Shown: positions 5,176 to 12,579 of the stretch, one piece after another
Position numbering within the stretch: the stretch's first letter is position 1
How the letters are laid out: each line of letters opens with the position of its first letter
Assembly (NCBI GenBank): GCA_902363555.1
Contig: CABJAM010000023.1
Coordinates: forward strand, 5,001-18,229
From: Lachnospiraceae bacterium
GTDB lineage: Bacteria > Bacillota > Clostridia > Lachnospirales > Lachnospiraceae
Reading direction: 5' to 3'
Length of the DNA: 13,229 nt
Position numbers and translations under genes: made by a program
The notes under the pieces: generated by a model
Told to the model about the DNA's origin: nothing
The model's input: the letters and a program-made list of their open reading frames with translations, nothing else
The model's database searches: none

Positions 5176-7320
5176 TTAAAGCTTCATGGTCAACTGAATA
5201 CGTTTCCGGGCCACGTCCACGCTCATTACCTTCACCTCGACCACATCACCCACGCTGACCACTTCCAGCGGGTGCTTCACGAACTTTTTATTTGTTAGCT
5301 GGGATATATGCACCAGGCCGTCCTGATGCACGCCGATATCCACAAAAGCGCCGAAATCGATAACATTGCGCACAGTGCCTTTTAGGATCATGCCCTCCTT
5401 CAGGTCCTTCATTTCCAGTACGTCGGTACGCAAAATGGGCTTGGGCATTTCATCACGGGGATCTCGGGCCGGCTTTTCCAGCTCCCCGACAATATCGCGC
5501 AGTGTGATTTCCCCGATCTCCAGCTCTGCCGCCATTTTTTTATAATCTCTGACCTTACGGCTCAATCCATTTAAGCCGCTGCTGCCGATATCCTTGGATG
5601 TATAGCCCATCTTCTGGAGCAGTTTGCGGGCCGCATCGTAGGATTCCGGATGCACGCTGGTGGCATCCAGCGGTTCACTGCCGCCGGAAATACGCATAAA
5701 GCCGGCGCACTGCTCGAAAGCCTTGGGGCCCAGCTTGGCGACCTTAAGAAGCTCTCTCCGGCTTGTAAAACGGCCGTTTTCCTCCCGGTAAGCTACGATA
5801 TTTTTAGCGATCACCTTTGTAATACCTGAAATATACTCCAGCAATGACGCAGACGCCGTATTCAGATCCACGCCCACCTTATTTACACAATCCTCCACCA
5901 CGCCCGTCAACGCTTCACCCAGCTTTTTCTGGTTCATATCATGCTGGTACTGACCTACGCCGATAGCCTTTGGGTCGATCTTTACAAGCTCCGCCAATGG
6001 GTCCTGGAGACGTCTTGCGATGCTGGCAGCGCTTCGCTGGCCCACATCGAAATTCGGAAATTCCTCCGTCGCCAGCTTGCTGGCCGAGTAAACGCTGGCC
6101 CCGGCCTCATTGACGATCACATATTCCACATGGGTGTCCAGCTCTTTGAGCAGGTCCACGATGACCATTTCCGATTCCCGGGAAGCTGTACCGTTTCCTA
6201 CGGAAATCAGGTCGATGCCATATTTTTTAATGAGCTTTTTCAGTATATCCTTAGCTTCCTTAACCTTTTTCTGAGGCTCTGTCGGATAGATCACCACCGT
6301 ATCCAGCACCTTTCCGGTAGGGTCCACCACCGCCAGCTTACAGCCGGTACGAAATGCCGGGTCCCAGCCAAGGACCGTATGCCCGGCAATAGGTGGCTGC
6401 ATCAGAAGCTGGGTCAGGTTTTTGCCAAATACACGGATCGCGCCCTCCTCAGCCTTTTCCGTCAGTTCGCTGCGGATCTCCCGCTCAATGGCCGGCGCGA
6501 TCAGGCGCTTATAGCTGTCCGCGATCGTTTCCCGAAGTGCCGGTGATGTGTAAGGATTATCCTTTGTGATGATCTGACGCTCCAGCCAGGAAAGGATTTT
6601 TTCTTCCGGGGCCTCCACGTGCACAGCAAGAAGCTTTTCGCTCTCCCCACGGTTGATCGCCAGAACCCGATGGCCGGCCATTTTGGATATGGGTTCATCA
6701 AAGTCATAATACATCTCATAAACCGACTGTGCTTTCTCATCCTTGGCCTTGGAAGCAATACGCCCTTCGCCTTCGGTGGTCTTGCGTATCCATGTCCGAT
6801 ACCTGGCTTCATCTGATATAAATTCGGCAATAATATCCCGCGCGCCGTCCAGCGCCTGGGCTGCATCCTCCACGCCCTTTTCCTCTGAAATATAATCCCG
6901 GGCAATATTTTCCAAAGGCTCGGACACCATCTGGAGCATGATCACATTGGCCAATGGCTCCAGCCCTTTTTCCTTGGCAATGGTTGCCCTTGTGCGCCGT
7001 TTCGGCCGGTACGGGCGGTACAGATCCTCCACAGCTACCAGTGTCTGGGCCGCCACGATCTGAGCGCGGAGCTCCTCGGTCAGCTTCCCCTGCTCCTCGA
7101 TACTGGATAAAACCTGCGCCTTTTTCTCCTCAAGATTTCTCAGATACAACAGCCGTTCGTGGAGATTTCTCAGCACCTCATCATTGAGAGAGCCGGTAAC
7201 CTCCTTTCTGTAACGGGCAATGAAAGGGATCGTATTTCCCTCGTCGATCAATTTTACCGCAGCTTCCACCTGGTTTCTGCGGATATTCAATTCCTGCTGC
7301 AATACAGCAATAATATCCAT
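5176..7320 (-). CDS. tex: Tex family S1 RNA-binding protein
   Basis: A 714-residue protein, within the usual Tex length. An in-frame GTG at 7329 is possible, but it overlaps the AGAGGTG ribosome binding site; the ATG at 7320 is the natural start. Domains in order are: an N-terminal helical region with IPFIARYRKEVTG (31-43) and VEDLYRPYRPKRRTRA (97-112); a YqgF/RNase H-like domain from GWDPAFRTGCKLAVVD (318-333) to about 440; the GVGQYQHDM motif (454-462); helix-hairpin-helix repeats at about 485-545; and a C-terminal S1 domain at about 641-714 (GMILKGTVRNVIDFGAFVDIG). Tex binds nucleic acid and has been tied to transcription and, in pathogens, to toxin expression; its exact cellular job is unsettled. 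It follows the Lgt-like gene by 50 nt containing a hairpin. Confidence 0.97.
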   Translation of the reverse strand: MDIIAVLQQELNIRRNQVEAAVKLIDEGNTIPFIARYRKEVTGSLNDEVLRNLHERLLYLRNLEEKKAQVLSSIEEQGKLTEELRAQIVAAQTLVAVEDLYRPYRPKRRTRATIAKEKGLEPLANVIMLQMVSEPLENIARDYISEEKGVEDAAQALDGARDIIAEFISDEARYRTWIRKTTEGEGRIASKAKDEKAQSVYEMYYDFDEPISKMAGHRVLAINRGESEKLLAVHVEAPEEKILSWLERQIITKDNPYTSPALRETIADSYKRLIAPAIEREIRSELTEKAEEGAIRVFGKNLTQLLMQPPIAGHTVLGWDPAFRTGCKLAVVDPTGKVLDTVVIYPTEPQKKVKEAKDILKKLIKKYGIDLISVGNGTASRESEMVIVDLLKELDTHVEYVIVNEAGASVYSASKLATEEFPNFDVGQRSAASIARRLQDPLAELVKIDPKAIGVGQYQHDMNQKKLGEALTGVVEDCVNKVGVDLNTASASLLEYISGITKVIAKNIVAYREENGRFTSRRELLKVAKLGPKAFEQCAGFMRISGGSEPLDATSVHPESYDAARKLLQKMGYTSKDIGSSGLNGLSRKVRDYKKMAAELEIGEITLRDIVGELEKPARDPRDEMPKPILRTDVLEMKDLKEGMILKGTVRNVIDFGAFVDIGVHQDGLVHISQLTNKKFVKHPLEVVSVGDVVEVKVMSVDVARKRIQLTMKL

Positions 7321-7342
7321 GCTTAACACCTCTTATATTTCC

Positions 7343-7365
7343 AGTATGCCGGCCTTCGGCATACT
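7343..7365. other. Intergenic hairpin between the Lgt-like gene and tex
   Basis: A perfect 9-bp stem, AGTATGCCG with CGGCATACT around a 5-nt loop. On the minus strand it is followed by GGAAATATAAG, which lacks a T-run, so it is probably not a terminator for the Lgt-like gene and more likely an mRNA processing or stability structure. On the plus strand a T-rich tail follows, so it could stop antisense transcription. Confidence 0.6.
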
Positions 7366-7370
7366 TAATT

Positions 7371-8192
7371 TTAATTCTCAGCAGCGCCGTCAAGTACCCG
7401 CAGCGCCAGCCAGTTTTTTTCCGGCCGGACCGTAAACAGATAGATGCCAAGCGGCAGCAAGATTAGGCTGATCCACTGGGATGTGGAGAGATTCAAAAAT
7501 AACCCGCGGATCAAATCCCCGCGGAAAAACTCGACAACAAACCGCAGGACACTGTACAAAATAAGATAAAGTCCGAAGTTTTGCAATGGCCGGTGAGGGC
7601 GTTTGGAGCTTCGCCGGTCGAACACCATTAATACAGCAAAAATCACCAGATTGGCTCCGGCCTCCATAAGCTGTATGGGCAGCAGCGGCACATGATTCGG
7701 CGCCGACAGCGACTCCGTGAAGGTTACCGACAGCGGGCCATCCACGGCGATGCCATAGCAGCAGCCCGCCATAAAGCAGCCGATGCGTCCAAAACAGTGA
7801 AACAGCGGGATTCCCGGCACAAAGCTTTCCGCCAGCGGTACCGCATTCTGCCGGAAAAACCGGGAATAAACAACGACCCCCAGGGCTCCGCCGATCAGTC
7901 CGCCGTAAAACACAAAGCCGGAACCCAGATAGTTTAAAAATGCCTCAGGGCTGGCAAATATAACGGCACTGTATGTCCACAATTCGCTCAAATGCCCAAG
8001 CTGATATAAGAGCTTCGCCCCAAGTACCGCAAATATCATCACAAAGGCAATGAGATAAATCTCATCATTGCGGTCAGCGCCATATCTGGGGCATATCCAT
8101 AAGATCAGCCCAAAGGCAAGCAGACAGCCCAGCAGCGCCATGACGCCGTAGGTCGGAATGGACCGTCCGAAAAATTCCAAATAGGGATGCAT
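7371..8192 (-). CDS. lgt: Prolipoprotein diacylglyceryl transferase (Lgt) family protein with variant active-site motif
   Basis: A 273-residue, seven-helix-type membrane protein. The start at 8192 is preferred over an upstream GTG (8252) because GGAGG precedes it and because the upstream frame lies in a terminator hairpin; the SD spacing is short (4 nt). The N-terminus has the Lgt feature IPTYGVM with a conserved Tyr. FYGGLIGG is at 95-102, GRIGCFMAGCCYG at 135-147, and LRFVVEFFRGD at 216-226. Lgt transfers diacylglycerol from phosphatidylglycerol to the lipobox Cys of prolipoproteins. The conserved Arg (R136) and the C-terminal Arg/Glu pair (R217, E221) are present. However, the E. coli residues His103, Asn146 and Glu151 correspond here to Tyr, Cys and Cys by motif alignment. 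I recall this GCC-type variant in other Clostridia. Family membership is solid; substrate and activity are less certain. Confidence 0.85.
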   Translation of the reverse strand: MHPYLEFFGRSIPTYGVMALLGCLLAFGLILWICPRYGADRNDEIYLIAFVMIFAVLGAKLLYQLGHLSELWTYSAVIFASPEAFLNYLGSGFVFYGGLIGGALGVVVYSRFFRQNAVPLAESFVPGIPLFHCFGRIGCFMAGCCYGIAVDGPLSVTFTESLSAPNHVPLLPIQLMEAGANLVIFAVLMVFDRRSSKRPHRPLQNFGLYLILYSVLRFVVEFFRGDLIRGLFLNLSTSQWISLILLPLGIYLFTVRPEKNWLALRVLDGAAEN

Positions 8193-8220
8193 AAGACCTC
8201 CATTTCCATCCGCAGCAATA

Positions 8221-8278
8221 AATAAAAGGAATGAGGGAACAGATTCCCGCACTTATCCGGCTGGAACTCTTCCCTCAT
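8221..8278 (-). terminator. Intrinsic terminator after the DUF4190 gene
   Basis: On the minus strand ATGAGGGAA pairs with TTCCCTCAT (arms at plus 8270-8278 and 8231-8239). An inner GTTCC/GGAAT extension is possible, and the stem is followed by TCCTTTTATTTATT. It sits 45 nt beyond the DUF4190 stop and 30-80 nt before the Lgt-like start. No clear promoter lies between it and that start. Confidence 0.7.
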
Positions 8279-8322
8279 CTGTTATAATTTTGATAACTGC
8301 TTCAAATGACTTTTGCTCATCA

Positions 8323-8601
8323 TCAGAAGAATAAGCCGGCACAGGCAGCCAGACCGCCGCAAACGGCGCATGCAACAAAAACAATACATCCGAAAACAAC
8401 AGAAATGATACCAAGTACAAGTCCTGCCGTGGCCATACCATTGGGTCCGAAATTTCTTTTGGACATGGATGACATGACAATGGCGACAATGCCGATGATC
8501 AAGCTGAGAAAGCTGCCCATTCCCGTGAAAAGAAAAACGACCGCGAGAATACCAAGGACCAGGGAAGCAATTCCGTAGCTGTTCTGAGGATTCTGATTCA
8601 T
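8323..8601 (-). CDS. DUF4190 domain-containing small membrane protein
   Basis: A 92-residue protein with a polar N-terminus (MNQNPQNS) and two related hydrophobic halves: GIASLVLGILAVV at about 10-22 and GMATAGLVLGIISVV at about 55-69. Each half is followed by a Gly-rich membrane hairpin. This internal pseudo-repeat is the DUF4190 signature. The C-terminal membrane segment carries several cysteines (C72, C78, C81, C87) before the terminal GLFF. The function of the family is not established. GGAGG lies 8 nt before the ATG, a consensus promoter lies at 8670-8698, and a terminator follows, so it looks like a monocistronic unit. A 237-nt ORF in another frame across it is a shadow. Confidence 0.85.
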   Translation of the reverse strand: MNQNPQNSYGIASLVLGILAVVFLFTGMGSFLSLIIGIVAIVMSSMSKRNFGPNGMATAGLVLGIISVVFGCIVFVACAVCGGLAACAGLFF

Positions 8602-8637
8602 ACTTATAACCTCCAGTCTCTCCTATGTAGTTCCAAG

Positions 8638-8662
8638 GCGGTTTCAATCCACGTTCAACCGC
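8638..8662 (-). other. 5'-end hairpin in the DUF4190 mRNA leader
   Basis: GCGGTT and AACCGC (8638-8643 and 8657-8662) form a 6-bp stem with a 13-nt loop, placed right at the predicted transcription start. Such a hairpin can protect an mRNA from 5'-end decay. The minus-strand loop happens to contain CGTGGATTG followed by AAACC, resembling the 3' end of some type I CRISPR repeats, but there is a single copy only. Confidence 0.5.
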
Positions 8663-8669
8663 TATTTAG

Positions 8670-8698
8670 ATTTTATCATCATACGGAAGGGCTGTCAA
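8670..8698 (-). promoter_or_regulatory. Strong sigma-A-type promoter of the DUF4190 gene
   Basis: On the minus strand a perfect TTGACA (8698-8693) and TAAAAT (8675-8670) are separated by 17 bp. Predicted transcription start is near 8663, about 60 nt before the ATG. This is the best -35/-10 pair in the window. Confidence 0.85.
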
Positions 8699-8706
8699 CA
8701 AAATCA

Positions 8707-8778
8707 GCAGCCAGACCGCAAAACGCGCGTGTTTACAATAACGCAGCCAGGCCGCAAAACATACGTGTTCGGTATAAC
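8707..8778. repeat. Two-copy 36-bp tandem repeat between lysC and the DUF4190 promoter
   Basis: Copy 1 (8707-8742) and copy 2 (8743-8778) match at 28 of 36 positions by eye. They share GCAGCCAG-CCGCAAAAC at the start, CGTGTT in the middle and ATAAC at the end. The first 13 bases of copy 1, GCAGCCAGACCGC, recur exactly at 8345-8357 inside the 3' end of the DUF4190 gene, and the bases after them are also similar. No canonical terminator is visible in this lysC downstream region. Confidence 0.8.
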
Positions 8779-8806
8779 GGCTCGCGGAACCGGTAAACTA
8801 TAACTG

Positions 8807-10015
8807 TTACTCGCCAAGTCCGAATTTATCGTGAATGGAAATCATAGCGCGGTCCGCATAGCGCTCGTCGATGAGCACGGAAATCTTAATTTCCGAGGTG
8901 GAGATCATGCGGATATTGATCCCTTCATCGTAAAGCGCCTCAAACATACGGCTGGCCATTCCGGAATTGGACATGATCCCGGCGCCCACCAGAGATATTT
9001 TAGCCACATCGTCGGATACGTCCACCGACGTAAATCCCAGGCTGTCACTGTTCATTTGCAAAATATGAAGCACTTCGTCCACATTTTCCTTGGCCACCGT
9101 AAATGAAATATCCTTGGTGCCCTCCCGTCCAATGGACTGTAAGATCAAATCCACATTGATCTTTTTCTGGGAAATAAAATTAAACAGGCGGAAAGCCATT
9201 CCGGGAATATCCCGAAGCCCCAGCACGGCAATACGCGCCACATTTTTATCCACAGCCACTCCGCTGACAAGCATCTTCTCCATCTTCACGACCTCCTTAA
9301 CGACAGTTCCTTCGGCATTGGTAAGGCTGGAACGCACCACAAGCTGTACACCGTATTTTTTCGCCAGCTCCACAGAGCGGTTGTGCAATACCTTCGCGCC
9401 CAGCGATGCCATTTCCAGCATTTCATCATAAGTAATCTCTTTGAGCTTCCGGGCATTGGGCACGATCCGGGGATCTGCTGTGTAGACACCCTCCACATCG
9501 GTGTAAATCTCACATGCATCCGCATGGAGAGCTGCCGCCAATGCCACCGCGGTTGTATCGGAACCGCCCCGGCCCAGTGTCGTATAATCCTCAAACTTAT
9601 TAATGCCCTGGAAACCGGTGACCACAACGATTTTTCTGGACTCCAGCTCCTTCTGGATACGGTCCGTATCGATATTTTTAAGGCGGGCATTACCGTATGC
9701 GCTGCTTGTTTGCATGGACACCTGCCAGGCATTTAGAGAAATGGCCGGAATCCCCATGCCGCCCAAAGCCATAGCCATAAGGGATACGGACATCTGCTCG
9801 CCGCAGGTCAGAAGCATATCCAGCTCACGCTTGGATGCCCGGGGATTGATCTCCCGCGCCTGCTGGAGCAGTCCGTCGGTCGTTTTACCCATGGCGGACA
9901 GGACGACAACCACATCATGTCCGGCATAATAGTCCTCACTGACCCGCCGGGCTACGTTGTAAATCCTCTCCTTATCGGCAACAGAGCTGCCGCCGAACTT
10001 TTTTACAATTAACAT
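8807..10015 (-). CDS. lysC: Aspartokinase (monofunctional, with two C-terminal ACT domains)
   Basis: A 402-residue aspartate kinase catalysing ATP-dependent phosphorylation of L-aspartate, the first step to lysine, threonine, methionine and diaminopimelate. The N-terminal amino-acid-kinase domain shows KFGGSSV at 6-12, the CGEQMSV region at 71-77, GFQGI at 134-138, GRGGSDTTAVA at 148-158, and YTDVEGVYTADPR at 171-183. Two ACT domains follow at about 262-330 and 338-400, the usual site of feedback inhibition by lysine and/or threonine. Length and layout match Bacillus/Clostridium single-chain aspartokinases of about 400 residues. GGAGG lies 5 nt before the ATG. It is 55 nt after the mutase-like gene with no terminator or lysine riboswitch between, so it is likely co-transcribed with it. 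The isozyme type cannot be decided from the sequence. Confidence 0.96.
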   Translation of the reverse strand: MLIVKKFGGSSVADKERIYNVARRVSEDYYAGHDVVVVLSAMGKTTDGLLQQAREINPRASKRELDMLLTCGEQMSVSLMAMALGGMGIPAISLNAWQVSMQTSSAYGNARLKNIDTDRIQKELESRKIVVVTGFQGINKFEDYTTLGRGGSDTTAVALAAALHADACEIYTDVEGVYTADPRIVPNARKLKEITYDEMLEMASLGAKVLHNRSVELAKKYGVQLVVRSSLTNAEGTVVKEVVKMEKMLVSGVAVDKNVARIAVLGLRDIPGMAFRLFNFISQKKINVDLILQSIGREGTKDISFTVAKENVDEVLHILQMNSDSLGFTSVDVSDDVAKISLVGAGIMSNSGMASRMFEALYDEGINIRMISTSEIKISVLIDERYADRAMISIHDKFGLGE

Positions 10016-10070
10016 ATCTGCCTCCTTTCAATCCATCGGTCACATTACAGATGAAGCGGATTGAAGAAAT

Positions 10071-11270
10071 TTAACGAAATAGATGTTCAATCATCTCATG
10101 GCCGGCAGCCACATAATTACCGCTGGCCTGGCCGTCCTTTTCATTGTACAGCCAATCACTGTGAAGCGGACGGGTGCTGTCATAAAGCATATAAGGCACC
10201 GGATCGGCACTGTGGGTGCGGATCCGCAGCGGTGTGGGATGATCGGGAAGGACGAGCATGCGATAGGCTTCTCCGGAAGCATCCAGCGCCTCGGCCACCG
10301 TCTTTACGACCTTTGCATCAATAGATTCTATTGCTTCTATTTTATGCTGAAGGTTTCCCTGATGACCCATTTCATCCGGAGCCTCCACATGGATATAAGC
10401 AAAATCCTTACCGTCCTCTAAAAGAGCCTTTACAGCAGCCATAGCTTTACCGTAATAATTCGTATGCAGGCCCCCATTGGCGCCCTCCACGATAATATTT
10501 TCCATCTGTGCGCCCACGGCAATACCCTTGAGCAGATCCACTGCTGAGATCATAACGCCCTTTTTGCCGGTCTTTTCTTCAAAGGATTTTAAGGCCGGAC
10601 GGGTGCCTGCGCCCCAGAACCATAAAGAATTGGCCGGATTTAAGCCGCGTCGCTTTCTGTCGATATTTATGGGATGATTAACGAGAATATCATAACTCTT
10701 TTTCATCATTTCGTAAAGTACTTTATTTTCAGGGAGAAATTGTCCGATGACCTGACCCAAATGATCGTGTGGGGCGGACAGTTCCACAACATTTCCGTTC
10801 TTCCAGATGGTCAGATGGCGGTAGCTCGTGCCCACATAAAATTTATAAATATCATTTTCCAGTTGCTCCTTCACAGCCGCCAGCAGCACAGCGGCATCCT
10901 CCGTAGAAATTTCACTGGAGCTGTGGTCGATAATGGTGCGGTCCTCATACCGGTCCTCGTCTTCGGTCAGCGTGACGATATTGCAGCGCAGGGCAATATC
11001 TGTGGGCTCCATATCCACGCCGATGCTCAGGGCTTCCAGAGGCGAACGTCCGGTGTAGTAGATTTTTGGGTCATAGCCCAATACGGACAGATTGGCCGTA
11101 TCACTGCCCGGCTGCATTCCATCCGGAATCGTATGTACCATGCCGATTTCCGACATTGCCGCCAGCCGGTCCATAGCCGGTGTTTTCGCGTATTCCAGCG
11201 GCGTCTTGCCGCCAAGCTCTCCGATAGGCTCGTCCGCCATACCGTCTCCAAGTACGATCACATATTTCAT
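10071..11270 (-). CDS. Phosphoglycerate-mutase-like (ApgM family) protein, candidate homoserine kinase
   Basis: A 399-residue member of the alkaline-phosphatase superfamily, similar to archaeal-type cofactor-independent phosphoglycerate mutases. From the ATG at 11270 the candidate metal and nucleophile residues are D9 in LGDGMAD, S56 in GSDTANLSVLGYDP, D299 and H303 in APDEMGHQGN, D343 and H344 in LPDHPTP, and H353 in THSADPVPY. The ATG at 11270 is chosen over one at 11279 because AAAGG is correctly spaced only for it. The neighbours are aspartokinase and homoserine dehydrogenase, and no GHMP-type thrB is present. I recall this subfamily being described as a proposed homoserine kinase (TIGR02535) because it clusters with threonine genes. 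I infer O-phosphohomoserine formation here; glycolytic mutase activity is the alternative. A terminator-like hairpin separates it from hom. Confidence 0.88.
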   Translation of the reverse strand: MKYVIVLGDGMADEPIGELGGKTPLEYAKTPAMDRLAAMSEIGMVHTIPDGMQPGSDTANLSVLGYDPKIYYTGRSPLEALSIGVDMEPTDIALRCNIVTLTEDEDRYEDRTIIDHSSSEISTEDAAVLLAAVKEQLENDIYKFYVGTSYRHLTIWKNGNVVELSAPHDHLGQVIGQFLPENKVLYEMMKKSYDILVNHPINIDRKRRGLNPANSLWFWGAGTRPALKSFEEKTGKKGVMISAVDLLKGIAVGAQMENIIVEGANGGLHTNYYGKAMAAVKALLEDGKDFAYIHVEAPDEMGHQGNLQHKIEAIESIDAKVVKTVAEALDASGEAYRMLVLPDHPTPLRIRTHSADPVPYMLYDSTRPLHSDWLYNEKDGQASGNYVAAGHEMIEHLFR

Positions 11271-11309
11271 AATTTTCATCCTTTCATCAAATAAATTCGT
11301 TACTTCACA

Positions 11310-11354
11310 TAAAGAAAAGCCTGCGCTTTTGCGGAGGACCGCATAGGCGCAGGC
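11310..11354 (-). terminator. Terminator-like hairpin between hom and the mutase-like gene
   Basis: On the minus strand GCCTGCGC (plus 11354-11347) pairs perfectly with GCGCAGGC (11326-11319). The loop contains a second hairpin, TGCGG-TCCT-CCGCA, and the stem is followed at once by TTTTCTTTA. It begins 10 nt after the hom stop. I see no convincing promoter in the 40 nt between its tail and the next start. Confidence 0.85.
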
Positions 11355-11364
11355 ATGGGTTGTA

Positions 11365-12573
11365 TCAGAAGCTGCCGCGGATACGGGTCAAAATGCCGTC
11401 CAGCTTTGCAGCCTTTTCATCGAAAGCTTTTTCTTCCATGACTTCTGTGACAAATCCGAACTCGCCGTCGACAACCTGAACAAAGCGGACCTGGCCGAAC
11501 AGGGCGCTTACTTTATCCTTCTGCGGCTCCATCGCGCCGGATACCCGGACAAAGAAACGGTGGCTGGCTTCCTTCATATCGGAAAGATGCAGCTTTTCGG
11601 TGCTCCAGTTCATTTTAATATTTGTGTGGATATGCTTAACTTCCTCCACCACATCGGCCACAACCGCACTGGCTGTGGGCAGCTTGCCGGCGCCGCGGCC
11701 GTAGAACATGGCGTCGCCGAGCATATTTCCATGAACAAATACGGCGTTGAACACACCACTGACATTAAACAGCGGATGTTCCGAATCGATCATCATGGGC
11801 GATACCATGGCAAATATTTTATCGCCCTGGTGTTCACAGGTGGCCAGAAGCTTGATGGCCACGCCCATCTCTCTGGCGTATTTAAAATCCACATCGGTGA
11901 TTTTCGTAATCCCTTCGGTGTAAATATCCTCAAAGTCCACCTGATGGCCATAAGCCAGGGAAGCTAAAATGGCGATCTTGCGGCAGGCATCATAGCCCTC
12001 CACATCGGCGGCCGGATTGCGCTCCGCGTAGCCCTTGTCCTGAGCCCGCTTTAAAATCACATCGTAGGCCATGCCTTCTTCGTCCATTTTCGTCAGCATA
12101 TAGTTCGTTGTACCATTTAAAATACCGGTGATCTCCATGATCTTATCGGCGGTCAGCGAGTTCATCAGCGGCCGGATAATGGGGATGCCGCCGCCTACGC
12201 TGGCCTCGAACAGGAAGTTTACGCTGTTTTCCCGGGCAAGCTGGGTAAGCTCGGCACCATGCTTGGCTACCAGCTCTTTGTTGGAGGTCGCCACATTTTT
12301 ACCGGATTGCAGCGCCTGTTTTACAAAAGTAAAGGCCGGCTCCACGCCGCCCATAACCTCCACAACAATGCGGATTTCATCATCATTTAAAATAACATTA
12401 TAATCATGGACGATTTTTTCCTGGATGGGGTCTCCCGGAAAATCTCTCAGGTCCAGAACATATTTCACATCAATGGCTTCGCCAGCCCGCTTGGCTATGC
12501 TTTCACGGTTGGTTTCCAGCACTTCCACGACGCCGCTGCCCACCGTACCATATCCTAAAACTGCTATTTTCAT
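11365..12573 (-). CDS. hom: Homoserine dehydrogenase
   Basis: A 402-residue NAD(P)-dependent enzyme reducing aspartate semialdehyde to homoserine, the branch point toward threonine and methionine. The Rossmann motif GYGTVGSGV lies at 7-15. The catalytic domain shows TSNKELVAKHG (97-106), ASVGGGIPIIRP (124-135), GILNGTTNYML (150-160), AERNPAADVEGYDACRK (183-199) and FYGRGAGKLPTASAVVADV (290-308). The last 60 residues or so form a short ACT-like regulatory region, making it about 30 residues shorter than the B. subtilis enzyme. GGGAG lies 9 nt before the ATG, inside the last codons of the HTH-ACT gene only 6 nt upstream, so the two are translationally coupled. A terminator follows 10 nt after the stop. 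Confidence 0.97.
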   Translation of the reverse strand: MKIAVLGYGTVGSGVVEVLETNRESIAKRAGEAIDVKYVLDLRDFPGDPIQEKIVHDYNVILNDDEIRIVVEVMGGVEPAFTFVKQALQSGKNVATSNKELVAKHGAELTQLARENSVNFLFEASVGGGIPIIRPLMNSLTADKIMEITGILNGTTNYMLTKMDEEGMAYDVILKRAQDKGYAERNPAADVEGYDACRKIAILASLAYGHQVDFEDIYTEGITKITDVDFKYAREMGVAIKLLATCEHQGDKIFAMVSPMMIDSEHPLFNVSGVFNAVFVHGNMLGDAMFYGRGAGKLPTASAVVADVVEEVKHIHTNIKMNWSTEKLHLSDMKEASHRFFVRVSGAMEPQKDKVSALFGQVRFVQVVDGEFGFVTEVMEEKAFDEKAAKLDGILTRIRGSF

Positions 12574-12579
12574 AATATT

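Noticed and set aside
5941..6546. 201-codon plus-strand open frame opposite tex
   Set aside because: It is antisense to the conserved YqgF region of Tex with no recognisable motifs; a shadow frame.
8193..8252. GTG start of the Lgt-like protein at 8252
   Set aside because: This segment forms the second half of a terminator hairpin, and the protein from 8192 begins as Lgt proteins do.
8253..8489. 78-codon minus-strand open frame overlapping the DUF4190 gene
   Set aside because: It lies within and out of frame with the DUF4190 gene, which has the ribosome binding site and a recognisable family pattern.
8640..8655. A stretch resembling the 3' end of type I CRISPR repeats (minus strand CGTGGATTGAAAC)
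   Set aside because: Only one copy, no spacers, no cas genes; it lies in the loop of a 5'-leader hairpin and a 13-base match is expected by chance often enough.
10016..10070. Lysine riboswitch or T-box in front of lysC
   Set aside because: The gap is only 55 nt, far too short for either, and no conserved block is present.
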